From contig CP071498.1 in NCBI GenBank assembly GCA_017354895.1, forward strand, positions 1,240,001 to 1,304,000: 64,000 nucleotides of DNA, in the 5' to 3' direction. Below the pieces are notes generated by a model. It did not search any database, was not told the DNA's origin, and worked only from the letters and a program-made list of their open reading frames with translations. A program made the translations under genes and the position numbers. Source of the stretch: Podospora comata. Its lineage: Eukaryota > Ascomycota > Sordariomycetes > Sordariales > Podosporaceae. Numbering within the stretch: the stretch's first letter is position 1; every line of letters starts with the position of its first letter. Shown piece by piece: positions 1 to 10,366 of this stretch.

Positions 1-582
1 TAGGAAGGAGCAAGCTGTTGGCCTGACAGGTTCTCTGACAGCTTCATAACGACGATGTCGTGGCTGGGGCTGGCAAGGCAGGAGTCATCGATCTTACCCT
101 AACCTATCCAAACTGATACTAATGTATTTAGGAAAATCACGTAGGAGTTCGAAATCAAGAGGACATCACAAAATGGAACCATCGACCTGGTGTCTTGCTG
201 AAAGAGAGGAAAGTATCGAGTGTATGGCAACAAGATGAAAGATAAATACCGTAATTGCAAACTCAGCGTAATATTTCACGACCTACAGCGGTCTTGGCAT
301 CTTCATTACATAAGCAGCACCCAGAACCCCGGTCCAAGCTTGCCTTGTTGCATGCTGCGCCTTGAAGCTCAGCATCATCCAGCCAACCTCCAACCAGCCG
401 CCGCAACACCATCGAACCTGTCGTCGTCGTCAGGAACATCAACGATTAATACCACCCCCGAAACGACCATCATCGCCATTTGATCAACAAATTCCACTTC
501 CAATTGAAACACCACCCTCACCTACCCTTCCAAATCGCGCAGCACCAGCACCCCTCCCCGTCAACGAAACCAAACATTCACC
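1..582. other. Intergenic, upstream of V-ATPase subunit e
   Basis: No convincing coding exon was found. The last part, from about 350, is C/A-rich and reads like a promoter and 5' leader for the gene starting at 583. Open frames here are short and low in complexity. Confidence 0.5.
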
Positions 583-964
583 ATGGCCAACGGGTACGTC
601 CCTTCCCACACCCAACATTTATCCCCAAACCACCCGCAACAACAATGTTATTGCGCAAATAGCTAACCACCACCCCCAAACAGATGGAGCATCTTCATCG
701 GCCTAGCCATCATTCTCGCAATGTGCACCGCCGCCTGGGTCTTTGCCCCCAAGGGTGAGAACCAAGTGTACATCTTCCCCCTCCTCACCCCCCACCCTCC
801 TAACCTCCAACTAACCTTTTCTCCCCCACAGCCTCTGGCGCTCCTCCCTCATCCTCGCCTTCGTCAGCTGCTACCTCATGTGGGCCATCACCTTCCTCGC
901 CCAGCTTCACCCCCTCATCGAGCCGAGACGGTCCGACATTCGCAAGGAGTTTGTCCACCATTAG
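583..964 (+). CDS. VMA9: V-type proton ATPase subunit e (Vma9-like)
   Basis: Three exons are inferred: 583-593, 684-767 and 832-964, with GT-AG introns whose phases agree. They give a 75-residue protein with two hydrophobic helices, one beginning SIFIGLAIIL and the other SLILAFVSCYLMWAITFLAQ, separated by the short loop FAPKGENQVLWR. This size and the loop motif (APKG.NQ..WR) are characteristic of the small Vo-sector subunit e, which is needed to assemble the vacuolar proton pump in the membrane. The first exon carries only 11 coding bases, so ORF callers miss the gene. It converges on ARV1, whose stop codon lies 435 bp away. The family call is strong; the exact ends rest on manual splicing. 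Confidence 0.9.
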
Positions 965-1399
965 ACCGCACAACCAAAAGCTACAACGAGATGGCACATA
1001 CAAAACAGATGCAAGCCTCAACACGAGGCTAAAACTATAGGCGGCGAGCAATAGGACGATGATAACGAAGAAGAAGGGGGAGGTTATTGGCATTGTTGTA
1101 CGAATACCCACGGCACGGCATTCATAAACAGATTCATTTTTGGGGGCCGGCGTTTATTTGTTTTCTTTTGCTTTTTGGGCGGCGGTTATAGGACGAACCA
1201 GGGGGGACGGGAATGAATCAAGCCTTGATAATGGAGGCTTTTGGGAAGAATGACGGCTGGAATTTGTACATTTCGCAAGCGGGCAAGCCATTCGGAGGCT
1301 TAATATCATGAACATGGGGCACACGTCTTTTCCATCAATCCATGTGATGAATACCCAAAAGTCAACGCTTTATTACTTTTACCAAAAAACACTCCCCCT
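965..1399. other. Convergent 3' region between VMA9 and ARV1
   Basis: This holds the two 3' untranslated regions of converging genes. A G- and T-rich stretch at about 1140-1180 is visible. No coding exon or RNA gene was recognised. Confidence 0.5.
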
Positions 1400-2385
1400 T
1401 TATCCCACAGCCAACCTCCCCGCCCAATCTTTTAGATACCCCAATAGCACCCCCAACTCCCCTAACCCCCGTCCATCACCCCCCATTATCTGGCCCCCTT
1501 CCGTCCCTGCCGTCCAAGAATCCACCCCTTCTAACCCGGCAGCCCACAGCACCACCCTCCCCATCGCCCATCTACTGAGCGCCCCTGCCATGGCCAAGAA
1601 CGCGGCAACGCCGTAGCTGCAGTCGAGCAATATCTTCAACGCCTCGACATTATTAGCCACCACCGCCCACCCTAGCGACCTGGCCGCGGCGGGAACGTCA
1701 TATTCCCATATGACCATCAGAATAGGGAAGAGCTTCGTAGAAGAAGAGACGAGAAGGGCCGTGGAGACAGAGTTTGGACGGGGATACCGGGGTAGGATGC
1801 CGAGGAAGGGGAGGGGGGAGAAGCGGGAGGAGGTGAGGAAGCGGATGGATAGGTGGAAGGAGAGGGTTGTTAGGGTGCAGAGTAATACTGTTTTCGGCAT
1901 CATCAGCATGACTGATTGTTGGGGGATTGGTGGGGACACAGACGGAAAAAGACGTATTGAGTAACAATGGGGCGTTCTGCCAGGCCCTCGGTGTCACTGC
2001 TCTGCCTTTCGATCCTAGCCCAGGTGAGGTAGACGTCAAATAGCAGTAACAAAACCCCTAACCGGACGATGCTCGGGGCGAAGGCGTCTTCTTCTTTTTT
2101 GGGGTGGTCGGGATCGGAGGGGTCGGAGGAGGGGGTGTTCATCAGTGTGTTGTGGAGTAAATGTCGGTACACCTGCGGTTTTATGAGGACTAAATCGATG
2201 AATAGCACCACAAAGTCGTGCTCGACGTATTTGTCGCAGAACCGCCCGCAGTTCTTGCAGACGGTGAGCCGGATGTTGTGGCCGCCCGAGGCGGAGGGCT
2301 TGTTGGTGGTGGAGGAGGTGTTGCTCGTTCCGCCCTCGCGCCAGAGGGTTTTCACTGGGTGGCGGCATTCGATGCAGATTGGCAT
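1400..2385 (-). CDS. ARV1: ARV1, ER lipid/sterol homeostasis protein
   Basis: Two exons on the minus strand, 2385-1944 and 1887-1400, are joined by a 56-nt intron and give 309 residues. The N-terminus starts MPICIECRHPVK and continues to LTVCKNCGRFCDKYVEHD, a CxxC...CxxC zinc-binding pair typical of the Arv1 homology domain. Several hydrophobic segments follow, including FVVLFIDLVLIKP near residue 65 and the helix that spans the splice junction (YVFFLLLCTL). Arv1 is an ER membrane protein that affects sterol distribution and early GPI-anchor synthesis. Two earlier acceptors in the intron were rejected, one for frame and one for implausible length. ATG 2385 was chosen because it places the zinc motif at the extreme N-terminus, as in the family. 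Confidence 0.9.
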
Positions 2386-2860
2386 GGTTGCGGCTGAGAG
2401 GGGGGCTATCGTGACATTTGAAAGGTTGTGTATAAAGGCAAGGGGTGCGCCGTGGTGCACCGGTTTGTCGTCGTGTAGGAATATTGAATGCGATGGGAAA
2501 TTGATGATGCTCGATGGTGGTGTGAATGATGGACAGTCGCGACGCGCCCCGATAAGGGTTCTTATCAATGACGCAGCTAATCCAAGCATGCGCAGGGAAG
2601 CTGGCTGTTGGAAATGCGGCCCCCTGAATGAACCCTGATGGTCAACCTAGACCCAAGCACTTGTCAGAGAGAAAAGAGAATGATCCAAAAAATCTAGTTT
2701 GATCCAATAAATCCAACACGCTGCGCCAATTCTTGCTATATACCCTAAACAAGCATTCAAAAGAACAGAAAACAACAACCAGCAATCCGCAATGAATGGC
2801 TCAACCTGCGCAATGCACCACTTGCCAAATTCAAACCCCACTTCCTGAGCTACAGAGATC
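2386..2860. other. Intergenic between ARV1 and the LysM gene
   Basis: This contains the ARV1 promoter and the 3' end of the LysM gene, both on the minus strand. Open frames on either strand show no family signature. Confidence 0.45.
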
Positions 2861-4744
2861 CTAATCAGCCTTCTTACTCCCTCCCCTCCCCCTCAGTGCA
2901 GCTGCCTCTCCAAAACTCCTCCCTGATGGGCCAGCAACAGCCGGACTGCCCAGAGTCCCCCCAAAATTCGGGTCATGCCACCCTCTCCCGTCATCATCAC
3001 TTCCAGTATTCTCCAATTCTATCAGATCACCCTGTCCGTTACTCCCTCCATGCATCCCGCTCACCCGCCTCGGTCCCTGAATAGGCGTGACGTTCCCCGA
3101 TTTTGCAAGTTCGACGCCCTTCTCGATAGCGCCTCTCAGCCAGGTTTCCACAGCAAGAGCCGCCTTATCGAGACCTGTCCCTTGTCTGCTCATGGCAGAG
3201 GTGTCCTGACCCTCTCCAAACGGGCTCTCCGCAATGGTAACCGGCGCATTAGCATCGTTGGTGAAGCCAAACCGAGCCCTTTCCATGCCCATGGCCGACA
3301 TGGAAGGCAAAGAGTCAAAGTTGAATCCGGGAACATTCTTCTTAGCCCAATCGTTGAGAGGGTCTTTTTGTGGCCCAGGGGCTCGCACATTTCTGCCGAG
3401 CGAGCCTACACCTCCTGGACGGCGCATCCATGCCGGTCGGGGATCGTTATCGCTGGTGGTAGCTGTCGAGTTTGATCGGGTGGGTAGGTTTCCATGAGAG
3501 GATGCAATCGGAGAACGGGTGGACAACAGCGAAGGGCGCCGAGAAGAGGGACTTTTTGGGCTTCCAATATTTGGCTCAGAAACACTGGTGTTGGGGGCAT
3601 CAACTGAAGCTCGAGGCGTTGACAAAGATGACATGGTGTGAGTGCTTTTTTTCCTGCGAGGAGGAAAGTACCCAAGCGACCTCCGAGAAACTCTGGCAAC
3701 TTCGACTGGGTGAGGATGGGAATCGATTGATACCCACCGTACATGGGTCCATGGCCGGTCGTCGTCGCCTGACTGTGATTGTTGCTCCAGCTGGTTACTA
3801 TTTCCTGGATTCGAGAAAAAGTCGCCTCCATTGGTTGGCTGCCCCCATGGATCTGTTGTGTCAGGTGTTCGTGCCAACAGGTCAACCTTCGCTGCTGGGT
3901 CGACTGGTGCTTCACAAGTCTTGCCCCTGACCTCACACGCATCCACCGGCATCATCAAATATTTCCTGACCTGGATTCCATCTCTTGACCAGAGCCCGTT
4001 GGCCTTTCGAAAAGCATCCTCTCGACATCTGTATTTCAGTACCACCCCGGCATACGTGTCTGTTGGTTGGACATGGTGAATGTAAACCAAGTGTTCCTCC
4101 GTTTCGTCATTCAGTACCGTCCTGCGCAAATCCTCATCCGACCCCTTCTTCTTGAACTTTCTACCAAAATCCAAACCCCCATTCACACCTTCGTGGCTTT
4201 CAAGAATACTAGCAGTCCTCATCGCTTTCAGTCTGGCATCCCTCTTGGCCAATGTTCCAGTGCCAATCTCGTCGGAGCGGGGTCTGGTCTCACCCGGCGG
4301 CGCGGGGCCCCATGTGTTTGTAGCATCACCTCGACCGCCGCCTTGCCCCCCCTTTGCCCTGTTCCCGTTTGTTTGTGGTCGGTGCGACTCTCCGTTGATA
4401 AAAGACTCCCCGCCTGCAATCAATGTGGTGGCAAGGTTCTGGACCGAGGCCCAGCTTGGCGCCCAAGTGCCTCCTAACAAACCCGCGCCTTGTCCTGAAC
4501 TTCCTTTTGTGTTGGGACGATTCCGCGCAACTTCTGTTCTTGCATCATTTCTGCCTGTTACTGAGCCAATATGTGCGGCGGGAATCGGAGTCGCACCACG
4601 GCTGGTAGACCGACTGGAAGAGTTGTCGGGGTCGTCTTTGTAACTGGCTTGGCGCCGGTTTCGTGGCCGAATAGAGCTGGAGTCGGAATCCCGGGAGGCG
4701 GCGGGCAGCAGTGTGCTCGAAGAGGCCCGCTGCGAGGGGTTCAT
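2861..4744 (-). CDS. LysM-domain protein, probably intracellular
   Basis: A single 627-residue frame without an intron. Residues 1-210 are Ser/Gly/Arg-rich and look disordered. A LysM-like module lies at about 219-270, from HLVYIHHVQPTDT through GVVLKYRC, FRKANGLWSRDGIQ and YLMMPVD. The tail (about 290-627) is Ser/Pro-rich and ends with acidic and Gly-rich stretches. There is no signal peptide, unlike secreted chitin-binding LysM effectors, so this resembles the cytosolic LYSMD1/2-type proteins found in eukaryotes. Function is not established from sequence. It is divergent from SMC2 across a 1.26-kb region. The domain call is good; the biological role is unknown. Confidence 0.8.
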   Translation of the reverse strand: MNPSQRASSSTLLPAASRDSDSSSIRPRNRRQASYKDDPDNSSSRSTSRGATPIPAAHIGSVTGRNDARTEVARNRPNTKGSSGQGAGLLGGTWAPSWASVQNLATTLIAGGESFINGESHRPQTNGNRAKGGQGGGRGDATNTWGPAPPGETRPRSDEIGTGTLAKRDARLKAMRTASILESHEGVNGGLDFGRKFKKKGSDEDLRRTVLNDETEEHLVYIHHVQPTDTYAGVVLKYRCREDAFRKANGLWSRDGIQVRKYLMMPVDACEVRGKTCEAPVDPAAKVDLLARTPDTTDPWGQPTNGGDFFSNPGNSNQLEQQSQSGDDDRPWTHVRWVSIDSHPHPVEVARVSRRSLGYFPPRRKKSTHTMSSLSTPRASVDAPNTSVSEPNIGSPKSPSSRRPSLLSTRSPIASSHGNLPTRSNSTATTSDNDPRPAWMRRPGGVGSLGRNVRAPGPQKDPLNDWAKKNVPGFNFDSLPSMSAMGMERARFGFTNDANAPVTIAESPFGEGQDTSAMSRQGTGLDKAALAVETWLRGAIEKGVELAKSGNVTPIQGPRRVSGMHGGSNGQGDLIELENTGSDDDGRGWHDPNFGGTLGSPAVAGPSGRSFGEAAALRGRGGSKKAD

Positions 4745-6006
4745 TGCATCGGGTATCGCTCCGGTGAAGCCGCTGCTGCTGCTAACCTCGACGATGCGCC
4801 GCGATGACGGTATAAGAGATAGGGCATGGAATTATGACTGGAACTGTGGAACCATTGAATTGCGGCGAAAGGTGAATACAGTCGTATCAGCTCAACGGAC
4901 CGCAGGACGTTGGGAGACGATGCTGTTTAGGCGGTGGTTGGAATTGCAGCGACCTGTCCTTGATCTGTGACGCCGAAGGCCCAAAAGCAAACCCGCTAAG
5001 TTTCAATTAATTAATTAAGCCGTGGCCTGGTAGCGAATGCATTTGGTGAAGAGATCGTGAGAAAGACGGTGGCGCATGGAGAAATATCTCGGCCGGTACA
5101 AGGGAGAGTTCCTGTTCGCGCACATTCAGCAGCAAGGCGTCTCTTCGTTGCTGTGAGAGACGGAGAGATGCTGCGGTGGGAGGTGATGGGTTGCGTCGGC
5201 CAGGTTCCCCCCTCGGACCACTGCGTTCCAGCGTTCCTAGCCACTGCGCCGGGGCCACCCCTGCGAAGCCGTTCGTTTGACCAGAGTGGCCAATCAGTGC
5301 CAAGGATCACCCAACGGCATCAAGTGCCTTGGACCTCACCTCTACCGGGGCATGACTTACACGACTGCGATCTCTCTTCCCTCCGGCTACTTTTCAGTCC
5401 CTGATATCTATGAAAAGAACCTCCATAGACACAAGGAAACATGTTTGTTCTCTATCATGTCAGGCCGACAAAGCTCTTCTATTCAAGCCTCACGCTTGCT
5501 CTTCTTATTCATGCCCACCATCCACCGAGCAGGTCCACACACGTTTCAGCCAATCTTGTTTATGAGGAGAATCCAAATTATGTTGATATTGCGATGGACT
5601 ACTCTACTGCCGGCAAATTCATAGTCTCTCCTACCCCAGGACAATATCTCTCAAATATCCTTCTATCAGGCGCCCAAATCATCGGCCAGCAACATGCACT
5701 TATCCATTATCAAAACAAGGACGCAAGTCCCGGATAACTGCATCCTCCATAGAACACGCCAAGATTCTACGCACTGACCATCCTCCCCTCAAATGGGTGG
5801 GGTTGATTGGAAGCTGACAGTTGCAAGTGCGGGGCGACACCCTGAGGAAAGTAAACAAATATTCTTGTGTTTTTGCGGAGCGACCGCGGCGTGACCTGAT
5901 TTGACGAACTCTCGATTTGCGACAACGACAACCTTTTCTCCTCCCCGACACTACCTGACCATCACCAGCGGCCACCGGGGATTTCTGCATACAAATCAAC
6001 GCCACC
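4745..6006. other. Divergent promoter region, LysM gene and SMC2
   Basis: About 1.26 kb separate the two divergent start codons. An AT-rich palindromic stretch (TTAATTAATTAA) lies near 5009-5020. Short open frames in this interval have no recognisable domain. Leaders for both genes probably lie here. Confidence 0.5.
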
Positions 6007-9000
6007 ATGAGGGTGACGGAACTAATTATCGACGTGAGTTTCACCGCCCAGGCTTTCTCTTGCTTGTCGTTGCTCTCCAACATTGGGCACCGCTAACCAG
6101 TTGTCGCATCACCAAAACAACAGGGCTTCAAGTCCTACGCCGTCCGCACCGTAATATCGGGCTGGGACGAATCCTTCAACTCCATCACCGGCCTCAACGG
6201 CTCGGGAAAATCCAACATCCTCGACGCCATCTGCTTCGTCCTCGGCATCACCCACCTCTCCACCGTCCGCGCGCAAAACCTCCAGGATCTCATCTACAAG
6301 CGCGGCCAGGCCGGCGTGACAAAGGCCAGCGTCACCATTGTGTTCGACAACAAAGACAAGAAGCGATCGCCCATCGGCTTCGAGGAATACGCCACCATCT
6401 CGGTAACGCGACAGATCGTGCTGGGGGGCACGACGAAATACCTGATCAATGGCCACCGCGCGCAGCAGCAGACGGTGCAGAACCTGTTTCAGAGTGTACA
6501 GCTCAACATCAACAACCCCAACTTCTTGATTATGCAAGGTCGGATTACAAAGGTGCTGAACATGAAGGCGGTGGAGATTCTGGCCATGATCGAGGAGGCG
6601 GCGGGGACGAGGATGTTTGAGGATAGGAGGGATAAGGCGTTCAAGACGATGGCGAAGAAGGATCTGAAGCTGCAGGAGATTACAGAGCTGCTGCGGGATG
6701 AGATTGAGCCAAAGTTGGAGAAGCTGAGGACGGAGAAGAGGGCGTTTTTGGACTTTCAGCAGACACAGAATGATCTCGAGAGGTTAACGAGGATAGTGGT
6801 GGCGCATGACTATGTCGTGTGTCAGGAGAAGCTGAAGCAGTCGGGGTCGGATCTAGAGGCGAAGAAGCAACGGCAGAAGGATCTGGAGGCTTCGGCGGAG
6901 AGGTTGAAGAGCGAGATTTCACATTTGGAAGAGGATGTGGAAAGAGTAAAGGCGCAGAGGGATAAGGAGTTGAGGAAAGGAGGAAAGGCGCAGGCGCTGG
7001 AGGAGGCGGTCAAGAAGTACTCGAACGAGCTTGTACGGCTAGCTACGGTGATCGACCTGAAGCGGACCAGTCTGGCGGAGGAGGAGGAAAGAAAGATTCA
7101 GGCTGAGAAGGCTGTTACCGAGCTGGAGGCGACACTGCAGGAAAAGACCAAGGCGTATGAGAAGACCAAGGCCAAATACGACACAGCGAAGGAGGCGGTG
7201 GAAAAGCAGAGTCAGGAGGTGGAATCCAAGGAGGAACTGCTACAGACGCTGCAAACCGGTGTTGCATCCAAGGAAGGCCAGGAGAGTGGTTATCAGGGTC
7301 AATTACAAGATGCGAGGAACCGGGTGACTGCTGCTACGACGGAGCAGGAGCAGGCCAAGATCAAGATTGCGCATTTGGAGAAGCGGATAAAGGAGGAGGA
7401 ACCGCGAGCAAAGAAGGCCAAAGAGGCAAACGCTGGACTGTTGAACGAGTTGGAAGGGCTCAAGGTGCAGGCTCAGAGGCTGGAAAAGGAGCTGGGCAAG
7501 CTTGGGTTCCAACCAGGGTCAGAAGGCGAGCTGTATAAACAGGAAAGTCAGCTCCAACAGACCATTCGCAATCTGCGCCAAGAGTCGGATGCTCTGAAGC
7601 GCAAGGTTGCCAATATCGACTTCAACTATGCGGATCCAGTGCCAAACTTTGATCGCTCCAAGGTCAAGGGTTTGGTGGCTCAGCTGTTCACTCTCGACAA
7701 GCAGTTCATTCAGGCTGGTACGGCTCTGGAGATTTGCGCTGGCGGTCGTCTCTACAATGTTGTTGTGGATACTGAGGTTACTGGTACACAGCTCCTGCAG
7801 GGCGGTAGGTTGCGGAAGCGCGTTACCATCATTCCCCTAAACAAGATTGCTGCGTTCAAGGCCTCTGCTCAGACAGTTGCCACGGCGCAAAAAATCTGCC
7901 CGGGGAAGGTCGACTTGGCTTTGTCTCTTGTCGGTTATGACGAGGAGGTCTCGAGGGCGATGGAGTACGTCTTTGGCAACACGCTCATTTGCGCGGATGC
8001 CGAGACTGCCAAGAAGGTGACTTTCGACCCCAACGTCAGGATGCGCAGTATTACTCTCGAAGGCGATGCCTATGACCCCTCGGGTACCCTTTCCGGCGGC
8101 AGCGCTCCCAACTCCAGCGGTGTCTTGGTGACCCTGCAAAAGCTCAACGAGATCACCAGACAGCTCAAGGAAGCCGAGACCAACTTGGGCTTGCTTCATA
8201 ATCACATCGCCCGTGAGAAGTCCAAGCTCGACCAGGCCAAGAAGATCAAGCAGGAGCTCGACCTCAAGTCCCACGAGATCAAGCTTGCCGAGGAGCAAAT
8301 CAGCGGAAACTCTGCTTCGTCCATCATCCAGGATGTCCAAAACATGAAGGAGACGATTGGCCAGCTCAAGGAGTCTATTGTCGAGGCTAAGCAGCGACAG
8401 GTGGAGGCCTCGGCTGACGTCAAGCGCATCGAGAAGGACATGAAGGACTTTGACAACAACAAGGACGGTAAACTGGAGGAACTGCAGAAAACGGTCAACA
8501 GCCTCCGTGCTTCGGTCGCCAAGATGCAAACCTCGCTCAAGACTCTGCAGAAAGAGCTGCAAAACGCCCAGCTGGACTCTGAGCAAGTCTCTGCTGACTT
8601 GGCCGCCGCCAGGGAGCAAGTGCAGGAGATTGATCTGGCTATTGCCTCGCAGCAGGAGGAACTTACCGCCCTGGCCTCCAAGGCTGAAACGATCAAGACC
8701 ACCCATGACGAAGCCCAGTCCGAACTTGATGCGGAAAGGCGGAAACTCTCCGTGTTTGACTCGGAGCTCAAGTCTCTTGAACAGGCCACTCGCTCCAAGA
8801 CCTCGCGCATTGCCGAGGAGAAGCTTGAGCTTCAGAAGTTGGGCCATCAGATTGAGAAATTCGGCAAGGAGTCACAGTCTGCACTGGCGCATATCCAAGC
8901 CTTGGAAAAGGAACACGAGTGGATCCCCGACGCAAAGGATCAGTTTGGTCGTCCCGGCACGCCCTATGATTTTAGGGGACAGAATTCTAATATTTCAGAG

Positions 9001-9692
9001 CTGAAGGCCACGGAGAGGAACCTGAGGGAGAGGAGCCAGGGGTTGAGGAAGAAGATCAACCCCAAGGTGATGAACATGATCGACAGCGTGGAGAAGAAGG
9101 AGGTGGCGCTGAAGCACATGATGAAGACGGTGATGAGGGACAAGAGAAAGATTGAGGAGACGATTGTGAGTCTGGATGACTATAAGAAGAGGGCGTTGGA
9201 GGAGACTTGGAGGAAGGTGAATGGGGACTTTGGGGCCATTTTCGAGGAGCTCCTCCCGGGGTCTTTTGCGAAATTAGACCCGCCAGAAGGGAAGACGATT
9301 AGTGATGGGTTGGAGGTGAAGGTTTGTCTTGGGAAGGTGTGGAAGGAGAGTCTGACGGAGTTGTCGGGTGGTCAGAGGTATGTATTCTTTTTGGTATGAA
9401 ACGGGATGTGTGCTGACGGAACATTAGATCGCTCATTGCACTTAGTCTGATCATGGCGCTGCTGCAATTTAAGCCGGCGCCGATGTATATTTTGGATGAG
9501 GTTGACGCCGCGTTGGATTTGTCGCATACGCAGAACATTGGAAGGCTGATCAAGACGAGGTTCAAGGGGAGTCAGTTTATTGTTGTGAGCTTGAAGGATG
9601 GGATGTTTCAGAATGCGAATAGGATTTTTAGGACGAGGTTTAGTGAGGGGACTAGTATGGTGCAGGCTTTGACGCCGGCGGATTTGAGGTGA
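6007..9692 (+). CDS. SMC2: Condensin subunit SMC2
   Basis: Three exons (6007-6033, 6124-9377, 9428-9692) give 1,181 residues, the normal size for SMC2. The N-terminal ATPase half begins [18 protein letters not shown] and carries the Walker A GLNGSGKS at about 32-39. Two long coiled-coil arms flank a hinge at about 520-675 (KGLVAQLF through TLSGGSAPN). The C-terminal half has the signature LSGGQR at 1089-1094, interrupted by the last intron, and Walker [12 protein letters not shown] near 1114-1124. SMC2 pairs with SMC4 in condensin to compact mitotic chromosomes by ATP-driven DNA loop extrusion. The N-terminal [13 protein letters not shown] and the hinge wording favour SMC2 over SMC1, 3 or 4. 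The first exon encodes only nine residues. Confidence 0.95.
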
Positions 9693-10366
9693 GAAGTGTG
9701 TTTATGAATGAGGATGGGATGGGTGTTTATGAATGAGTATGGGATGGGTGTTTGGAGTTTGGGAGGGCGGTGTGGGAAAGCATGGATGGCTGGATACAAA
9801 GGGATGAATGGGTTGCTTTTTGTTTGTTTGGTTTTCTGTTTGTTGATATAGGGATGGGAGTGGTAGATATGATGAATGACTTTTCAAGTTGTACACGATA
9901 TTATAGTATGTGTGAGTTTGGCCGTGGCTGTGTTTAGTGGGATACATTGTATTTTGTCTTGATTGTCATTTCGTTGGTGTGTCTACGTTGTTGACTGCAA
10001 ATAATCATAGGACAGGCTATATTCCTTCGTCTGAACTCCCGTCTGCAGCATATATGTGTTGGGTTTATGTAGGTAAACAACGTGATGTAACCGACTGACA
10101 AATGTCAGCTGTCTTTGGGTGGAAGTTGGCAGAGGCAAAGCGGCTTTCTCTGTGAAGTGATTGTCTAATATTATTACACAAAATCTACTCTGTGTATACA
10201 AGGAACTTTTGTCTCTCTGTTCCCATCTATCCCCTGTTCTTGCCGATATCCAGATCGCCTTATGGTTCTATATATTCTCTCCGCCACCTCTCAAACCATC
10301 CTCCCCAACTGACTCTCTCTATTATCACCCACTCTCCCTCTCATCTCAATCAGTGCCCAGGCTCTC
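9693..10366. other. Convergent 3' region between SMC2 and the MOSC gene
   Basis: A direct repeat of about 28 bp containing GGGATGGGTGTTTATGAATG lies immediately after the SMC2 stop (about 9694-9750). A C/T-rich stretch runs from about 10220 to 10350. No coding exon was seen. Confidence 0.45.

Noticed and set aside
7837-8847. 336-codon antisense frame inside SMC2
   Set aside because: It is the mirror of a Glu/Lys/Leu-rich coiled coil; such antisense frames are common shadows.
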